DNA from: Aedes albopictus
Taxonomy: Eukaryota; Arthropoda; Insecta; Diptera; Culicidae
Assembly (NCBI RefSeq): GCF_035046485.1
Contig: NC_085138.1
Coordinates: forward strand, 362,703,238-362,767,237
Direction of reading: 5' to 3'
DNA length: 64,000 bases
Shown here: piece by piece, positions 53,990 to 64,000 of the stretch
Numbering within the stretch: position 1 is the stretch's first letter
Layout of the letters: every line of letters starts with the position of its first letter
Notes under the pieces: model-generated
Seen by the model: the letters and a program-made list of their open reading frames with translations, nothing else
What the model was told of the DNA's origin: nothing
The model's database searches: none
Made by a program: the position numbers and the translations under genes

Positions 53990-56980
53990 TCTTTCTTCAA
54001 GGAAATGCTAATTTCTCGGGTAGTTTAATTGGAGTTTGTTCAGCGATTTGTTTGGAAATATCGTCGGATTTTTTTTTTGGTATTTTTTTTTCCTGCAATT
54101 CCATTGTAATTTTTGCGGCATTTCCTTACTTGCGCAATTTCATTGGAAAATACTTCGAAAAAAAAATTGATATGCAGTAGAACTATTTAAGGCTATTTAT
54201 TTGTAAATTTCACAGGATATTATGTGAGGCAATTCTTTTCGAAATTCTTTCGACATATTGTTTGTGATTACCTTTGACCAACTTCTTACAAGAATAGCCG
54301 GAAAAATCTAAAAAAAAATTGCCGAATCAATTTCCAAAACAATTCACATAGGAACAACCACAGAATAAAACAAAGAAATCAAAAAACATTGAGGTAGCCG
54401 AACAAGTTTTCAAAGAAATTCTTATGAGAATTCCCACAGAAATTTCTTAAGGAATAAGCAAAATAAAACAAAAAGGATTGTCAAAATAATAAAAAAAATG
54501 CAGCTAGAATACACCAATAAATTTAAAGCATCTTTCAAATAATTTTTTTGGAAATTTTGGGAAGGATTTAAAAAAGTTTCATTTGAGGATTTTCTAAAGG
54601 AATTTATGAATGACTCAGAAGAATTAATAAGGAAATTCTCAAAAAAATACCGAAAAAATTTCTAAAACTGTTTTTAGCAAGTTTTGAGAAAACTCCTAAA
54701 GAATTAGCAAAGGATTTTTCAAAAAAAATTCCGAAAAAAAAACTCAAACATTTTTGCCTGAGAAATTTAAAAAGAAATTACTGAATAAACTCATAAAGAT
54801 TAGGTCAAAGCATGTTCAAAAAAAAAAAATGTTGAAAAAACATCGTGGCGGACCGCAGGAATTCCTTAAAGCATAACTGAAGATTTTGCGAAGAAATAGT
54901 CTAAAGAACTCATAAGAATTGCAGAAGGAATTCACAAATAAAACCTTAGTAGGCTATCTGTAAGGAGTTTTCAAAGAAATTGCCGAAAGATTGCTCAAAG
55001 AAAATGCCGACAGACTTCCCAAATGTTCAAAAGAATTACAAAACTAAATTGTCGAAAAAAAATTCAGACTAAATTCTTAAGGATTTTCCAAAGGCTTAGC
55101 CGAAAAAATACTGTAGACATTACTGAAGGATTTTTCATAGAAATTGTCTGATAAATTTCTGGGGGTACACACCAGAAAGAAATTCCAAAAGTATTCAATG
55201 AGATTGACGGATGAATTATTGCTGGGTAACCTGCATAAAAAAAACTACCAAAACCGGGGATGAACCAGCCTCGGGCTGAATTTCCCCATAATAAAAAGTC
55301 AATAATAAATAATAACTACCAAAACAACTGATGAAACAAACAAACTAAAAATGAACAAAAAACTTCCGAACTTGTCGATGAAATTGCTAAACTAATTGCC
55401 TAGTTAGCTCATTTAGGAATTGATCGAAGTAGTTCCCAAAAGATTGACCGATAAAATGATGTGCAAACATTTTTTTTTGAAGAAAAGTGCTAACAAATTT
55501 CCGAAGGGAATGCAAATGTAGTGTAGTCACATAATCATTGCAGCTTAAGTTTTCAAAGCTGTTTCTAAAGAAATTGCCAAACGAACTGTCGTAGGAATTA
55601 CCAAAGAAATTCCCTAACAAAAACATGTCCGTGACAATTCCCACAAGCAATTGTCAATGAAGTTTTCTAAGAAATGCTTGTGAAATTCACGAATAGATTC
55701 TCTCCACAATGTTACTCTCATTACTGTCAGCTTTATACGCCGAATAAACCGCTCACCGACACTGTTTACTTTTCGTACCGAATAACGGACTCCCATCGAG
55801 GAAACTTATGAATTTTCCGCGAATACTAAATTCGAAAATTCTTTCATTTTTTTTTTTCAAAAACTCCATATGCAATTCTGAACAGTTTTTAGTCATTTTT
55901 TGGGAAATTTTGAATAAAATTTGGTTACGATTTCCTCATTCATTTTTTTCGACATATTTTTTTGTGAATTTCTTCGGTCATTCCTTTGCAAATTTCGCAG
56001 ACAATTGCTGGGAAATTCAAGAACTCACAATTGAAATTAATGGAAGTATTTCCAAAGGAACTCACAAAGGAATTTCTATTTTCAAAATAATAGTTTTGGA
56101 AATTTGGAAATTGAATTGCCTAATCAATTTCCAAAGGAACTAAATAGGAAATTTTCGAAGAAATTTGTACCGTAGTTCTCGGAGGAATTTCAAAGTGATT
56201 CCTAAAAGAATTGCCAAAGGATCTTCTAAAGTAATTCACGAAAATTAATCCAAATGAGTTGTCAAAGGAACTTTCATGAGAATTCGCAAAGTAATTTCTA
56301 AAGAATCTATCACAGAATTTACCACAGGCATTTTTGAAGGATTTCTAAAGAGAATTTTTTGAAGAATTTAAAAAAAAGTTTCCAACGATTTTATAAAGAC
56401 AATGTTAGGGAAATTCTCAACAGAATTGCTGAAAGCTCATACAAATTCCCAAAAAATAAAAACTCAGATACATTTTATTGGGAAATTTGAAAGTTTTTAG
56501 GAATGTTGAAAGGAATTATCGATGAAATTTCCAAAGAAAATTCCGTTTCAGAAGAATTGCCGAAGATAGTCCAGAAAAGACTACCGCATTACTGAAGTCG
56601 TCACGAAGAAACTGTCCAAAGAATTCAAAAGAATTTCAGAAGAAATACACATAATAATTTTGTACATTTCTGCTGCTTGAAGATTTTTAAGAAATTACCA
56701 GAAGATTCCTCAAAGAAATTGCTGACGGGATTCCGTCAGAAAGCAAGCCCGAGAAGAAATGTTGAGGGAATTCTGTAGAGTTCCCAAGAAATTTGCAAAG
56801 AAATTCCTTAAAGCTTTGTCAAATAAATTACAATAGAGACCTTACCGAAGAATATTTCAAAGCAAATGGCCGGATGAATTGCTGGGTAAATTCCAGAAAA
56901 AATCTTGCCAGAAGATTTCTCAAGAAACGTTTAAAAAATTACCGAAACAAATTTGAAAAATTATTAGAGAAATTCCCGAA
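53990..56980. repeat. GGAATT/AAGGAATTxCC tract, purine-rich, the longest in the window
   Basis: GAAATTCCCAAAGAAATTG, CGAAGGAATTG and AAAGGAACTCACAAAGG words repeat throughout. It is AT-richer than the tracts at 1-40 kb. Small frames such as 55387-55650 and 55808-56143 are artefacts. Confidence 0.6.
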
Positions 56981-56986
56981 ATGGTA

Positions 56987-57107
56987 GGGTAATTTTTCAA
57001 TTGTTACACAGCTAAACACTCGCCTATTGTTGCACACTCTATGTTATTCTTATGAGGTGTGCAACAATTGGCGAATTTTTAGCCGTGCAACAATTGGAAA
57101 ATTACCC
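56987..57107. mobile_element. 121-bp MITE, GGGTAATTTTTCAATTGTT ends, TA target duplication
   Basis: Inverted ends GGGTAATTTTTCAATTGTT and AACAATTGGAAAATTACCC, with TA at 56985-56986 and 57108-57109. TGTTGCACAC / GTGTGCAACA words form the inner arm. Confidence 0.8.
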
Positions 57108-57109
57108 TA

Positions 57110-58440
57110 GGCGAAGAAATTTCCGAAAAACTGCCAAAGGAATTATCGAAACAGATTCCAAAGGAATTGATGCAATTTCAAAAGGATGGGCAGAAAGGTT
57201 TTTTGAAAAACAAATGCGTTTTTATATTTTTGATATACCTCAAATTTTGTTTTCGCATTTTTCATGACCTAAACGAACAAAAGCACCATCAGTTTGTCAT
57301 TTTGATTGTAGCGTTACCAAGAAAAACATCATTAATAATTTTCAAAAAAAATATATCATAGTAACGGTTGTTTGATTAGCTGTCTTCGTTAAAAAAAAAG
57401 ATAAAAATTAAAAAAAAATGCTGTATCTTGGCAACGGTAGCATTTAGCAAAAAAAAAACAATGTCGTATACCTTATTTATTGCTAATTATCAGAAAAAAA
57501 AAAAAAGTCAAATGTATTTTTAGGACAACTGTTTTTTCTCAAAAAAAAATGGAAAATTCAACATTGGTTTATACAGTAGATTCTGCATATAATCCCATGA
57601 ATTCTTTTAACTATTGTTGTACACAGCTCATCAATCGGACATACTAGAGGGACTTGTTTCCCGGATTGAAAAAAAAATCATGTGATTTGGGATTTTGATC
57701 GCGGGACTTCCTGAGACTCTGGAATAAATCTAAATTTTTCGAAAACCGATGAAAAAGGATGGAATGAATTCTTAAACATTTCATATCAAATTCGACTGAA
57801 TAAAATTGTGAAATTCACCGTTGTGATTTGAAAATTCCTTATGTCAGCTTCCACGACTTTTTCCAGTATTTTGATTTTTAAAGAAAACTTTGAAAATAAA
57901 TAAATTAAATTTGGAAATAATTTGATGTAAAAATGTAAGAATTCCGTTTTTATGTTTTAGTAAAATTTATTACTGAATCTGGCAATCCAGAATAATTCTT
58001 TCGGAGCGTCTCCCTTGCAAAATTAGATTGCTTAGATCATGTTTAAACAATGTAGTAAAGAATCGCATAGAACTTAAAAATAAAAAAAAACATAAAAAAA
58101 ATCATAAGAGATACCTTTGAGCCTCTAGAAGTTTCTTTTTTTTTCATAAACGTTGTTAAATTGCTAAAAAGGTTGTGGTTCCTCTTGCAGGAACTCAGAG
58201 CATGTGTCAGAATGATGATTACCCGGGGCAAATTCTTTTATTCTCTTTTATTCCTGCCGTGGGCCGTACGTTTTTCCAGTCCGGATGCGGTCCGCGGGCC
58301 GTCCGTTAAGCAGCCCTGATGTACGGCATGTTTACATTTTTAAAATTTCAGTTGTGAAAGTTATTTTGGGCTACTTTGTAAAGCATTTTTTGTTTTAAGA
58401 AATAAAAAATATCCCACAAATATGCTGCAAGACTCTTATC
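57110..58440. other. AT-rich spacer with a possible hAT-type end
   Basis: Mostly A/T-run DNA. CAGCCCTG at 58311-58318, preceded by GCGGTCCGCGGGCCGTCCGT, is (on the minus strand) a CAGGGCTG start followed by a GGCCCGCGG motif, as in hAT-type terminal repeats. I found no partner end. Confidence 0.3.
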
Positions 58441-58950
58441 ATTTGCACGTGATTTAGGAACTAACGAATAAATTTTCGAAGTAATTTTCATTGTAGTTGC
58501 CTCAGAATTTTAGAAGTTTTTCCTAAAAGAATTGCTAAAGGAATTCCTAAAGTACTTCACGGTAGTTAATCCAATGAAGTTGTCAAAGAAATTTAAAGTG
58601 AAATTTTGACAAGGCTTCAGAAAGATTTTTTTAAATTTTAAACAAATATGCCACAGTAATTTATGAAGGAAATCTCAAGAAAATACTTGATGAATTTCTA
58701 AACGATTTTTCAAAGTTAATGCCAGAGATTTACTGAAAGCTCAAGCATATTCCAGAAAAAAAACCCTCAATTATTTGCCTGAGAAGTTATCAAAGGAATA
58801 GTCAATGAAATTTCTAAAGAAAATTTTGAAGCATGTTCCAGAAAAAATTGCCGAAGAATTTCAATAAAGCATTATTGAAGACTTAAAGACAAAATTGTTT
58901 GAACAAGTCTTAAGAGTTGCAAAAGCAATTCACAAAAGAACTTGTAAACT
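58441..58950. repeat. GGAATT-type purine-rich tract
   Basis: Same word class as 53990-56980 (AAAGGAATTCCTAAAG, GAAGAATTTC). No gene. Confidence 0.5.
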
Positions 58951-60006
58951 AGGCAGTACCAAAAAAATCGATGTTTGAAAAGTCAAGGTGCTCATCCCTT
59001 AAATGAAAGATATGCATATTTGAAGCATTTTTGTAGAATATTTCGATTTTCTAAAAAATCATTAAGAAGTTCCGCCAGGGCAATTTTTGAAAAATGACCA
59101 TTTTTCATAAAAATTCTCATGCCAATCACCAAAAAAAAAAATAAAAAAAAAATCCATGTTTGAATTAAGGTACACCGGGGCAAGTTGAAACGGGTGGGGC
59201 AAGATGAAACAGCGGGTTAACATGATGTTTTCTAATGATGATAAACAGTTTGATGGCCATAACGCATAGTTTTTGATTCAAACAATCTTTTAACGAAGGA
59301 CAAATCACCAAATTGTATTGAAATCTGTTTCAAAATTTCGTGTTTCATCTTGCCCCACCCGTTTCAACTTGCCCCGGTGTACCTTAGCTTGACCATTCAA
59401 CTAGTAAAGCTGTTATTTTAAGCATCTAATTTTTTTTAATATACGTACATTCGAGTGTCGCAAAGACGTTATAATATTCCAAGTATGCAAAGTTTTGCAA
59501 ATATTTGAAATATTGTTCATTCACTAAAAACGTAATATCTCAGCTTCTAGAAAAGATATCTTAAATCTTTTTGTTAGAAAAATGACGCATACAAATACTA
59601 CTATCAGATAAAACTCTTATAGCTGAAACAAAAAAAATGTGCGTGTATTTTTTATCAAATTTTGAAGAAAAATTCCCAAAAATAGTCCTTTTATTAGCAC
59701 AAAAACGGTTCTGTCGTTAAGATAAACATAATATTACACAAATAATAACCCTTAAAGAATGCCTAGAGGTCCATAGAAAAATACAAAAATATTTTTAAAA
59801 AGCAAAGGTTAAAAAATATTATGAAAAAAATATGTTTTTGAGCATTTTTATGAAAAGTGTCATTTTTCTAAAACCACCCTGGCGGAACCTCTAAAAAAAT
59901 TTTTTTATTAAATCGAAATGTTCTAAAAAATTCTTCAAATATGCATATCTTTCATTTAAGGGTTGAGCACCTTGACTTTTCGAACATCGATTTTTTGGGA
60001 CAGCCT
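58951..60006. mobile_element. Fold-back element, ~1.06 kb, AGGCAGTACC-AAAAAAATCGATG ends
   Basis: The outer ~190 bp at each end are inverted repeats: AAATCGATGTTTGAAAAGTC, AATGAAAGATATGCATATTT, GTTCCGCCAGGG and their complements (59870-60000). A TA-type MITE sits inside at 59168-59384. No coding capacity. Confidence 0.8.
59168..59384. mobile_element. 217-bp MITE, AGGTACACCGGGGCAAG ends, TA target duplication, nested
   Basis: Ends AGGTACACCGGGGCAAGTTG / CAACTTGCCCCGGTGTACCT match perfectly and continue to GGGGCAAGATGAAAC. TA lies at 59166-59167 and 59385-59386. It is a second copy of the family at 32936-33137, in the opposite orientation and better preserved. Confidence 0.9.
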
Positions 60007-60009
60007 CTT

Positions 60010-60545
60010 TTTGCTGTGAGTTTTCGAAGGAATCACCGAAAAATGGAAAGAAATTGTCGACAGGATTTGATTAAGAAAATCCCAAAAGAATTACAGAAGC
60101 ATGATGATGATGAATCTTAAGGAATTGCTGAAGAAAAAAAGAAAAAAAAACTGAAACAAATTTGAGAAACTGCTTGAGAAAGTCTCACAATAATTGTCAA
60201 CAAATTTCTAAAATAATAGCCAAGTTATAGCTTTCATGGGAGCTGTCGAAGCGATTTACAAAGGAATTACCGATGAAATTTGCAAAGGATGTGCAGAAAG
60301 GTTTTTCGAAGCAAATTGCAAACAATTGTCCGAAGAGGAGTTTGCTAAAGAAATTCGATTCGAAGTCGATTTTCCAAATGTGTCACTGAGAAATTTGAGA
60401 ATGGAGTTACCAAGGGAATTCCCAAATAAATACCTTAACAAATTGCAAAAAATCCGAAGAAATGTCCGGGTAAATTTCCTAAGCAAGTGCCACAGGAACT
60501 ACAGGAGGAAGATCATTTTTGAAGAAATGCTAATGGATTTATGGT
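60010..60545. repeat. GGAATT-type purine-rich tract
   Basis: AAGGAATTACCGATG, GAAGCAAATTGC and AAAGGATGTGCAGAAAGG words recur. AAAGG(A)TG(T)GCAGAAAGGTTTTT(C/T)GAA is shared with 57180-57205. The 103-codon frame at 60236-60547 is low complexity, without a domain. Confidence 0.5.
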
Positions 60546-62830
60546 AAAAAAAATCTCCAAAAATATTCAAACAATTGAATCAAATACTAAAACATTGTAC
60601 ATTGCACATACTTTTAAGAATATTCCATTGTTCTTAAAATTAACGATTGAACACTACAAATGATTGTCTTCAGTAAATATTAGTGTTCGCAATAAATGCT
60701 GAGTTCCACTCGGAAACTAAAATTTTCTGTTTAATATTTTCCAATTGTTGCTTTATACCGTGATAGTGGAAGTGTTAAATATATTGTCCCGTTTCCAAAT
60801 GACCGTTGCAATCATTGTACTCCAGGTGAGTTCAAAATGATTTGAAAAATGTGCTCAGGCATATGCTTCAGTAAAAAAAAAATGACTCAAAATGAAAATG
60901 CGATCGTTTATTGGCAAAAAGGTCCGTTGGATGAGAAATTAAATGTGATAAATCGCTTTTTAATCCCGACTCGATTTAATCAACGGGAAATGCGTGTAAC
61001 GCATAACCACCCTGCATGCTGTTCAACTCCCATGGCCCGGTCGAGCTCGGGACACGCATCCATAAAACCACCTGCTCTGGTAAGCCAATCCGAGCAATAA
61101 TGGTTCCGAAAACCCGTTTTAAATTAGCGGAAAATTTAGTCTCCTAAACCCCCGGAGGCTGGCGATTGCCAACCGGAACCATCTATTGAACCATCGCTGA
61201 CTGGTAGCACTAGCAGAAGCAGTTTCAAATTGAAATTTGATTAATCCGAACCAAAACTGAAATCTTTGTGTTGGAGGATGCTTCAACGGCGAGTCAAGGG
61301 AGCGAGTGCTGCTAATCTAGTTTCGGCTGTCCGAAAATGTGGTTTCGCAAGTGAGTCCGGGTCGGGGGTCAATGTGAATCCGAAGTCCAATATTGAGGTT
61401 TTACTATTGATTTTGCTTCCGGCCAGTGAAATGCGGTTCGTGCGAGCAGCGCATGGAGATCATGGTGGGCAACAGAGTAGCTACCCATTTAGGTGTCCAT
61501 TGTGAACGTTGCGAAGGTGGCACGTGTGAAACTTGGTTTGGTACAAATTAGTGGCAGTTGATTTGATATTGAAACTAATTTCTCGAAATGGTGAACCGCG
61601 ATCGACGTCAAAACATTATTGGAAGAGCGATGGGTGAGACCATGGTTGATTAAAATTGGTTACAAGTGGTACCTGTAAGCTGAATGTACTTGTATAAATA
61701 TATCTTTTCAGAATTCTATCTTTCATGTCTCATACTATAAAATATGATTTTTGATGTGTGATTGGTTTCAGTGTTCATTATGAGAAAGACCATGAGCATA
61801 GTTTGTAATCAATTTTTTTGTTGCGTATTCTGGCAATATTTAATACGATAATTCTCATTCCTCCCGAAAAGCAGACAAGTTGGCCGGATGTCACAATGTT
61901 GGAAAGCAATCTGACACCTTATCACGATTTTAATCTAATGAAGACAAGCCAAGTTCCAGTAGGAAACTACAACCATTAAACAAAAAAGGCACGATAATAC
62001 ACTCCACAGCAATTACTATCGCCAGTGCAAGTGTGGTAACATCTTCTGATTCAATTAATTACCGTCCTTTGCTCCCGGTGTTCTAATGCGACCTTACCTA
62101 CAGCTACTACTTGTGTACACAACGCAACCATGCGCGGAGCCAAGCACAGCCGGAAGATAAATTCATTTCCTTACAACAGCGCCACCACCGACCGACCGTG
62201 AATGCGTTTCCAGTGAAATTCCAAATGCACGGAATGAATTTTCCCGTGTCGCTACCAGCAAACCCGGAAAAGGTAAACAAAATGCTCGAGCAGTAGCGAC
62301 TACAGCGACGAAGATGACGATGGTGACGGCTTCTTCACGTCAGCAGCGGCGGTGATGCATTCTCCAAAGTCTTCCAACCCACCCATGGGCGGATGTCCCC
62401 ACCCACCCATAGCTCTAGCTGTACGTGAATAAGATGCAGGAGCAGGATACACGAGTTCCTTGTTTTTCAGTGGCGGCTCTGCTGTGGGCTAGAAATTTGA
62501 AATTGGCAGCAAAACGTAGAACAAACATTCGTAACTTTGGGTTGGATGGTAGTTATTTAGAAGTCACATCTACTTCTGGCGGTGGCGATAGGGCAAAACG
62601 TGGAGTAGGTTTCATAGTTATTGTAATACTACAATCAACACTACATCAGAAATAAACTATGCATATTGTTTGTCGAGAATTTATAGCATTAGAATTAAGA
62701 AGCACCAAAAGCATGCCACCCGAGTTTTCGGGATCGTTGCTAACGTTTTCTCCTATCGCTTGTGCGCTTGCCTTATCTACAAAATTATTTGCACGGTAGA
62801 GTGGCTCATCGTAACATCAACCCACTCTCT
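60546..62830. other. Low-repeat island, GC-richer at 61000-61500 and 62020-62420
   Basis: The most gene-like composition outside the OBP genes, but no open frame over 89 codons and no recognisable domain. GCAGCAGCGGCGG and GACGAAGATGACGATGG runs occur. It could hold an untranslated exon or regulatory DNA of a gene extending beyond the window. Confidence 0.35.
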
Positions 62831-62837
62831 CTCTCTC

Positions 62838-63110
62838 TCTTCTTGGCGTAACGTCCTCATTGGGACAAAGCCTGCTTCTCAGCTTAGTGTTCTATGTGCA
62901 CTTCCACAGTTATTAACTGAGAGCTTCCTCTGCCAATGACCATTTTGCATGCGTATATCGTGTGGCAGGCACGAAGATACTCTATGCCCAAGGAAGTCAA
63001 GGAAATTTCCTTTACGAAAAGATCCTGGACCGACCGGGAATCGAACCCGTCACCCTCAGCATGGTCATGCTGAATACCCGTGCGTTTACCGCCTCGGCTA
63101 TATGGGCCCC
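62838..63110 (-). repeat. Feilai-type SINE inserted in a BEL/Pao remnant
   Basis: Minus strand: GGGCCCATATAGCCGAGGCG head, A- and B-boxes intact, full body, AAGAAGAGAGAG tail. ACCCACTC at 62820-62827 and 63112-63119 looks like an 8-bp target duplication. The sequence right of it is retrotransposon integrase. Confidence 0.85.
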
Positions 63111-63111
63111 T

Positions 63112-64000
63112 ACCCACTCGTGAACCTGTATAACGTCCTTGGATTCCTCTATGGAGCCACCATCTTGAATGACAGGTGCACCACTCTCCTCGATGTCTAG
63201 TAGAGCTAGCTTCACCCGGGATTTCGGAATACTCCTGATGCTGTGCGTACTTGTGCTCGCTCGACATACTCGTCCAACTCTTCCGGAGATAACCTTTTCT
63301 ACATGTCCGCGAACCCACCGATGACTCACCATTCCATCAACAACAAGAACCAGATCATCAACCTTCAGGTCCCGCGTTTCCGCAAATCATTTGGTCCGGC
63401 GAATGACCCGTGCGTATTCCTTTACCTACTTACGTCCCACAAATCGATTATGGCAGGTTTCAGCTACTCTGTAGGTCACCTAGCTGTAGCATTACATCGT
63501 ATGGCAGAATCTACAGACCACTGGAGTTGTTCAACAGAAAGTAGTCAGGTGTGAGTGATTCTTGATCTGCCGACCTAAGAGGGAGTTTGTGAGAGGCCTT
63601 AAGTTAATGATAAACTCGGATTCCGGTTTTTACAGACCGTATAAGACGCTCTCAGGCTCTACCCATGTGCATCCATTTGGTTCTGACACTTGTAAAAGAT
63701 AACGTCAGACCTTCGTTCCGCTCACGCTGCTTCACTGAAGCATTGCCGCATCCTCTCGTAACGGCTGAATCTTGCGGCTTCAATCAGCGGGACTGCCAAC
63801 CAGTGCGCTGCGCATGAGCTATTTGAAGCACTTCTAGGGTCAAGATATCATGACGACCTTCCGGTCAATGTTCTTCACTTTGATGGAGGATCGAGGGCTA
63901 GCTTGGGATCGCTATGCTTGGAATTTAGAGCCTAAGCCCTAATTTGTGGCTATATCCGCCACATTTACCTTTGTAGGGACCCACCTTCAGTTTTGAGGAT
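63112..64000 (-). pseudogene. Dead BEL/Pao-type LTR retrotransposon, integrase C-terminal region
   Basis: Minus-strand translation gives, in order, pieces of the Pao integrase. A segment near 63800 (RFSRYERM) precedes the core. A segment near 63680 (FTSVRTKWMHMG, then ERLIRSVKT) matches the TxWxxxPP..GG.WERxxRxVK-type block. The RPLT and DQESLTPDYFLLNNSSG block lies near 63545-63620. The C-terminal VDDLVLVVDGMVSHRWVRGHVEKV domain lies near 63300. A Lys/Leu-rich end, RVKLALLDIEESG, follows. Several stops (including one just before FAETRDLK) and frameshifts interrupt it, and it runs off the window edge. It should continue upstream of the element beyond 64000. It cannot make a working protein. 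Assignment rests on motif order and wording. Confidence 0.65.

Noticed and set aside
62949..63200. Plus-strand 83-codon frame at 62949 and the related frames at 39780 and 52838-53107
   Set aside because: They all lie within Feilai SINE copies and reflect the SINE sequence, not a gene family.

Overview
This is eukaryotic DNA, most likely from an Aedes mosquito (Aedes aegypti or a close relative). Two observations point there: an arrangement of two-domain ('atypical') odorant-binding-protein (OBP) genes, and several copies of a tRNA-derived SINE that I recognise as the Aedes family Feilai. The window is overwhelmingly AT-rich, repeat-filled intergenic or intronic DNA. Only two stretches are convincingly protein-coding host sequence.

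Host genes. Bases 1-193 are the 3' end of one OBP gene. Bases 8564-9427 are a complete, intronless, same-strand paralogue with a signal peptide, two cysteine-rich OBP domains, a TATA box, an arthropod-type initiator and an AATAAA signal. The second copy is interrupted by a single in-frame TAG at codon 67 and is otherwise open for 287 codons. In the 33 codons the two copies share, about 10 differences are synonymous and one changes an amino acid. The family is therefore constrained and the stop looks recent.

Between and beside the OBPs (200-8500) lie a 1.6 kb TA-flanked inverted-repeat element holding a nested fold-back insertion, a 12-bp minisatellite of about 73 copies, and a degenerate CTACCCT-type array. 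That array hosts a 177-bp MITE and a 917-bp fold-back element, and the fold-back carries a second MITE of the same family in its left arm.

From 9.5 to 64 kb there are no recognisable host genes. The commonest component is degenerate sequence built around GGAATTCC, CCTGGAGGAA and CCTTCAGG words, in blocks that switch strand polarity. These blocks create many spurious open frames. Inserted among them are non-autonomous DNA transposons with readable target duplications: TA-type MITEs; a TTA-flanked 1.3 kb element; TTAA-flanked elements, including a possible 9.2 kb one at 21993-31218; a 1.67 kb element with CACTA ends; and a hAT-like 134-bp MITE with an 8-bp duplication. There are also fold-back elements, tRNA-derived SINEs, a dead non-LTR retrotransposon (34.5-35.6 kb) and a dead BEL/Pao integrase (63.1-64.0 kb).

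A few low-repeat islands (21.4-21.99, 31.2-32.6, 41.5-41.8 with 43.5-43.7, 44.9-45.6, 51.5-52.3 and 60.7-62.8 kb) are candidates for untranslated exons or regulatory DNA of a large gene, but I cannot assign a product. I saw no CRISPR array, rRNA, convincing functional tRNA gene or operon. Apart from the OBP copies, the window reads as a record of layered transposon insertion rather than a gene system.
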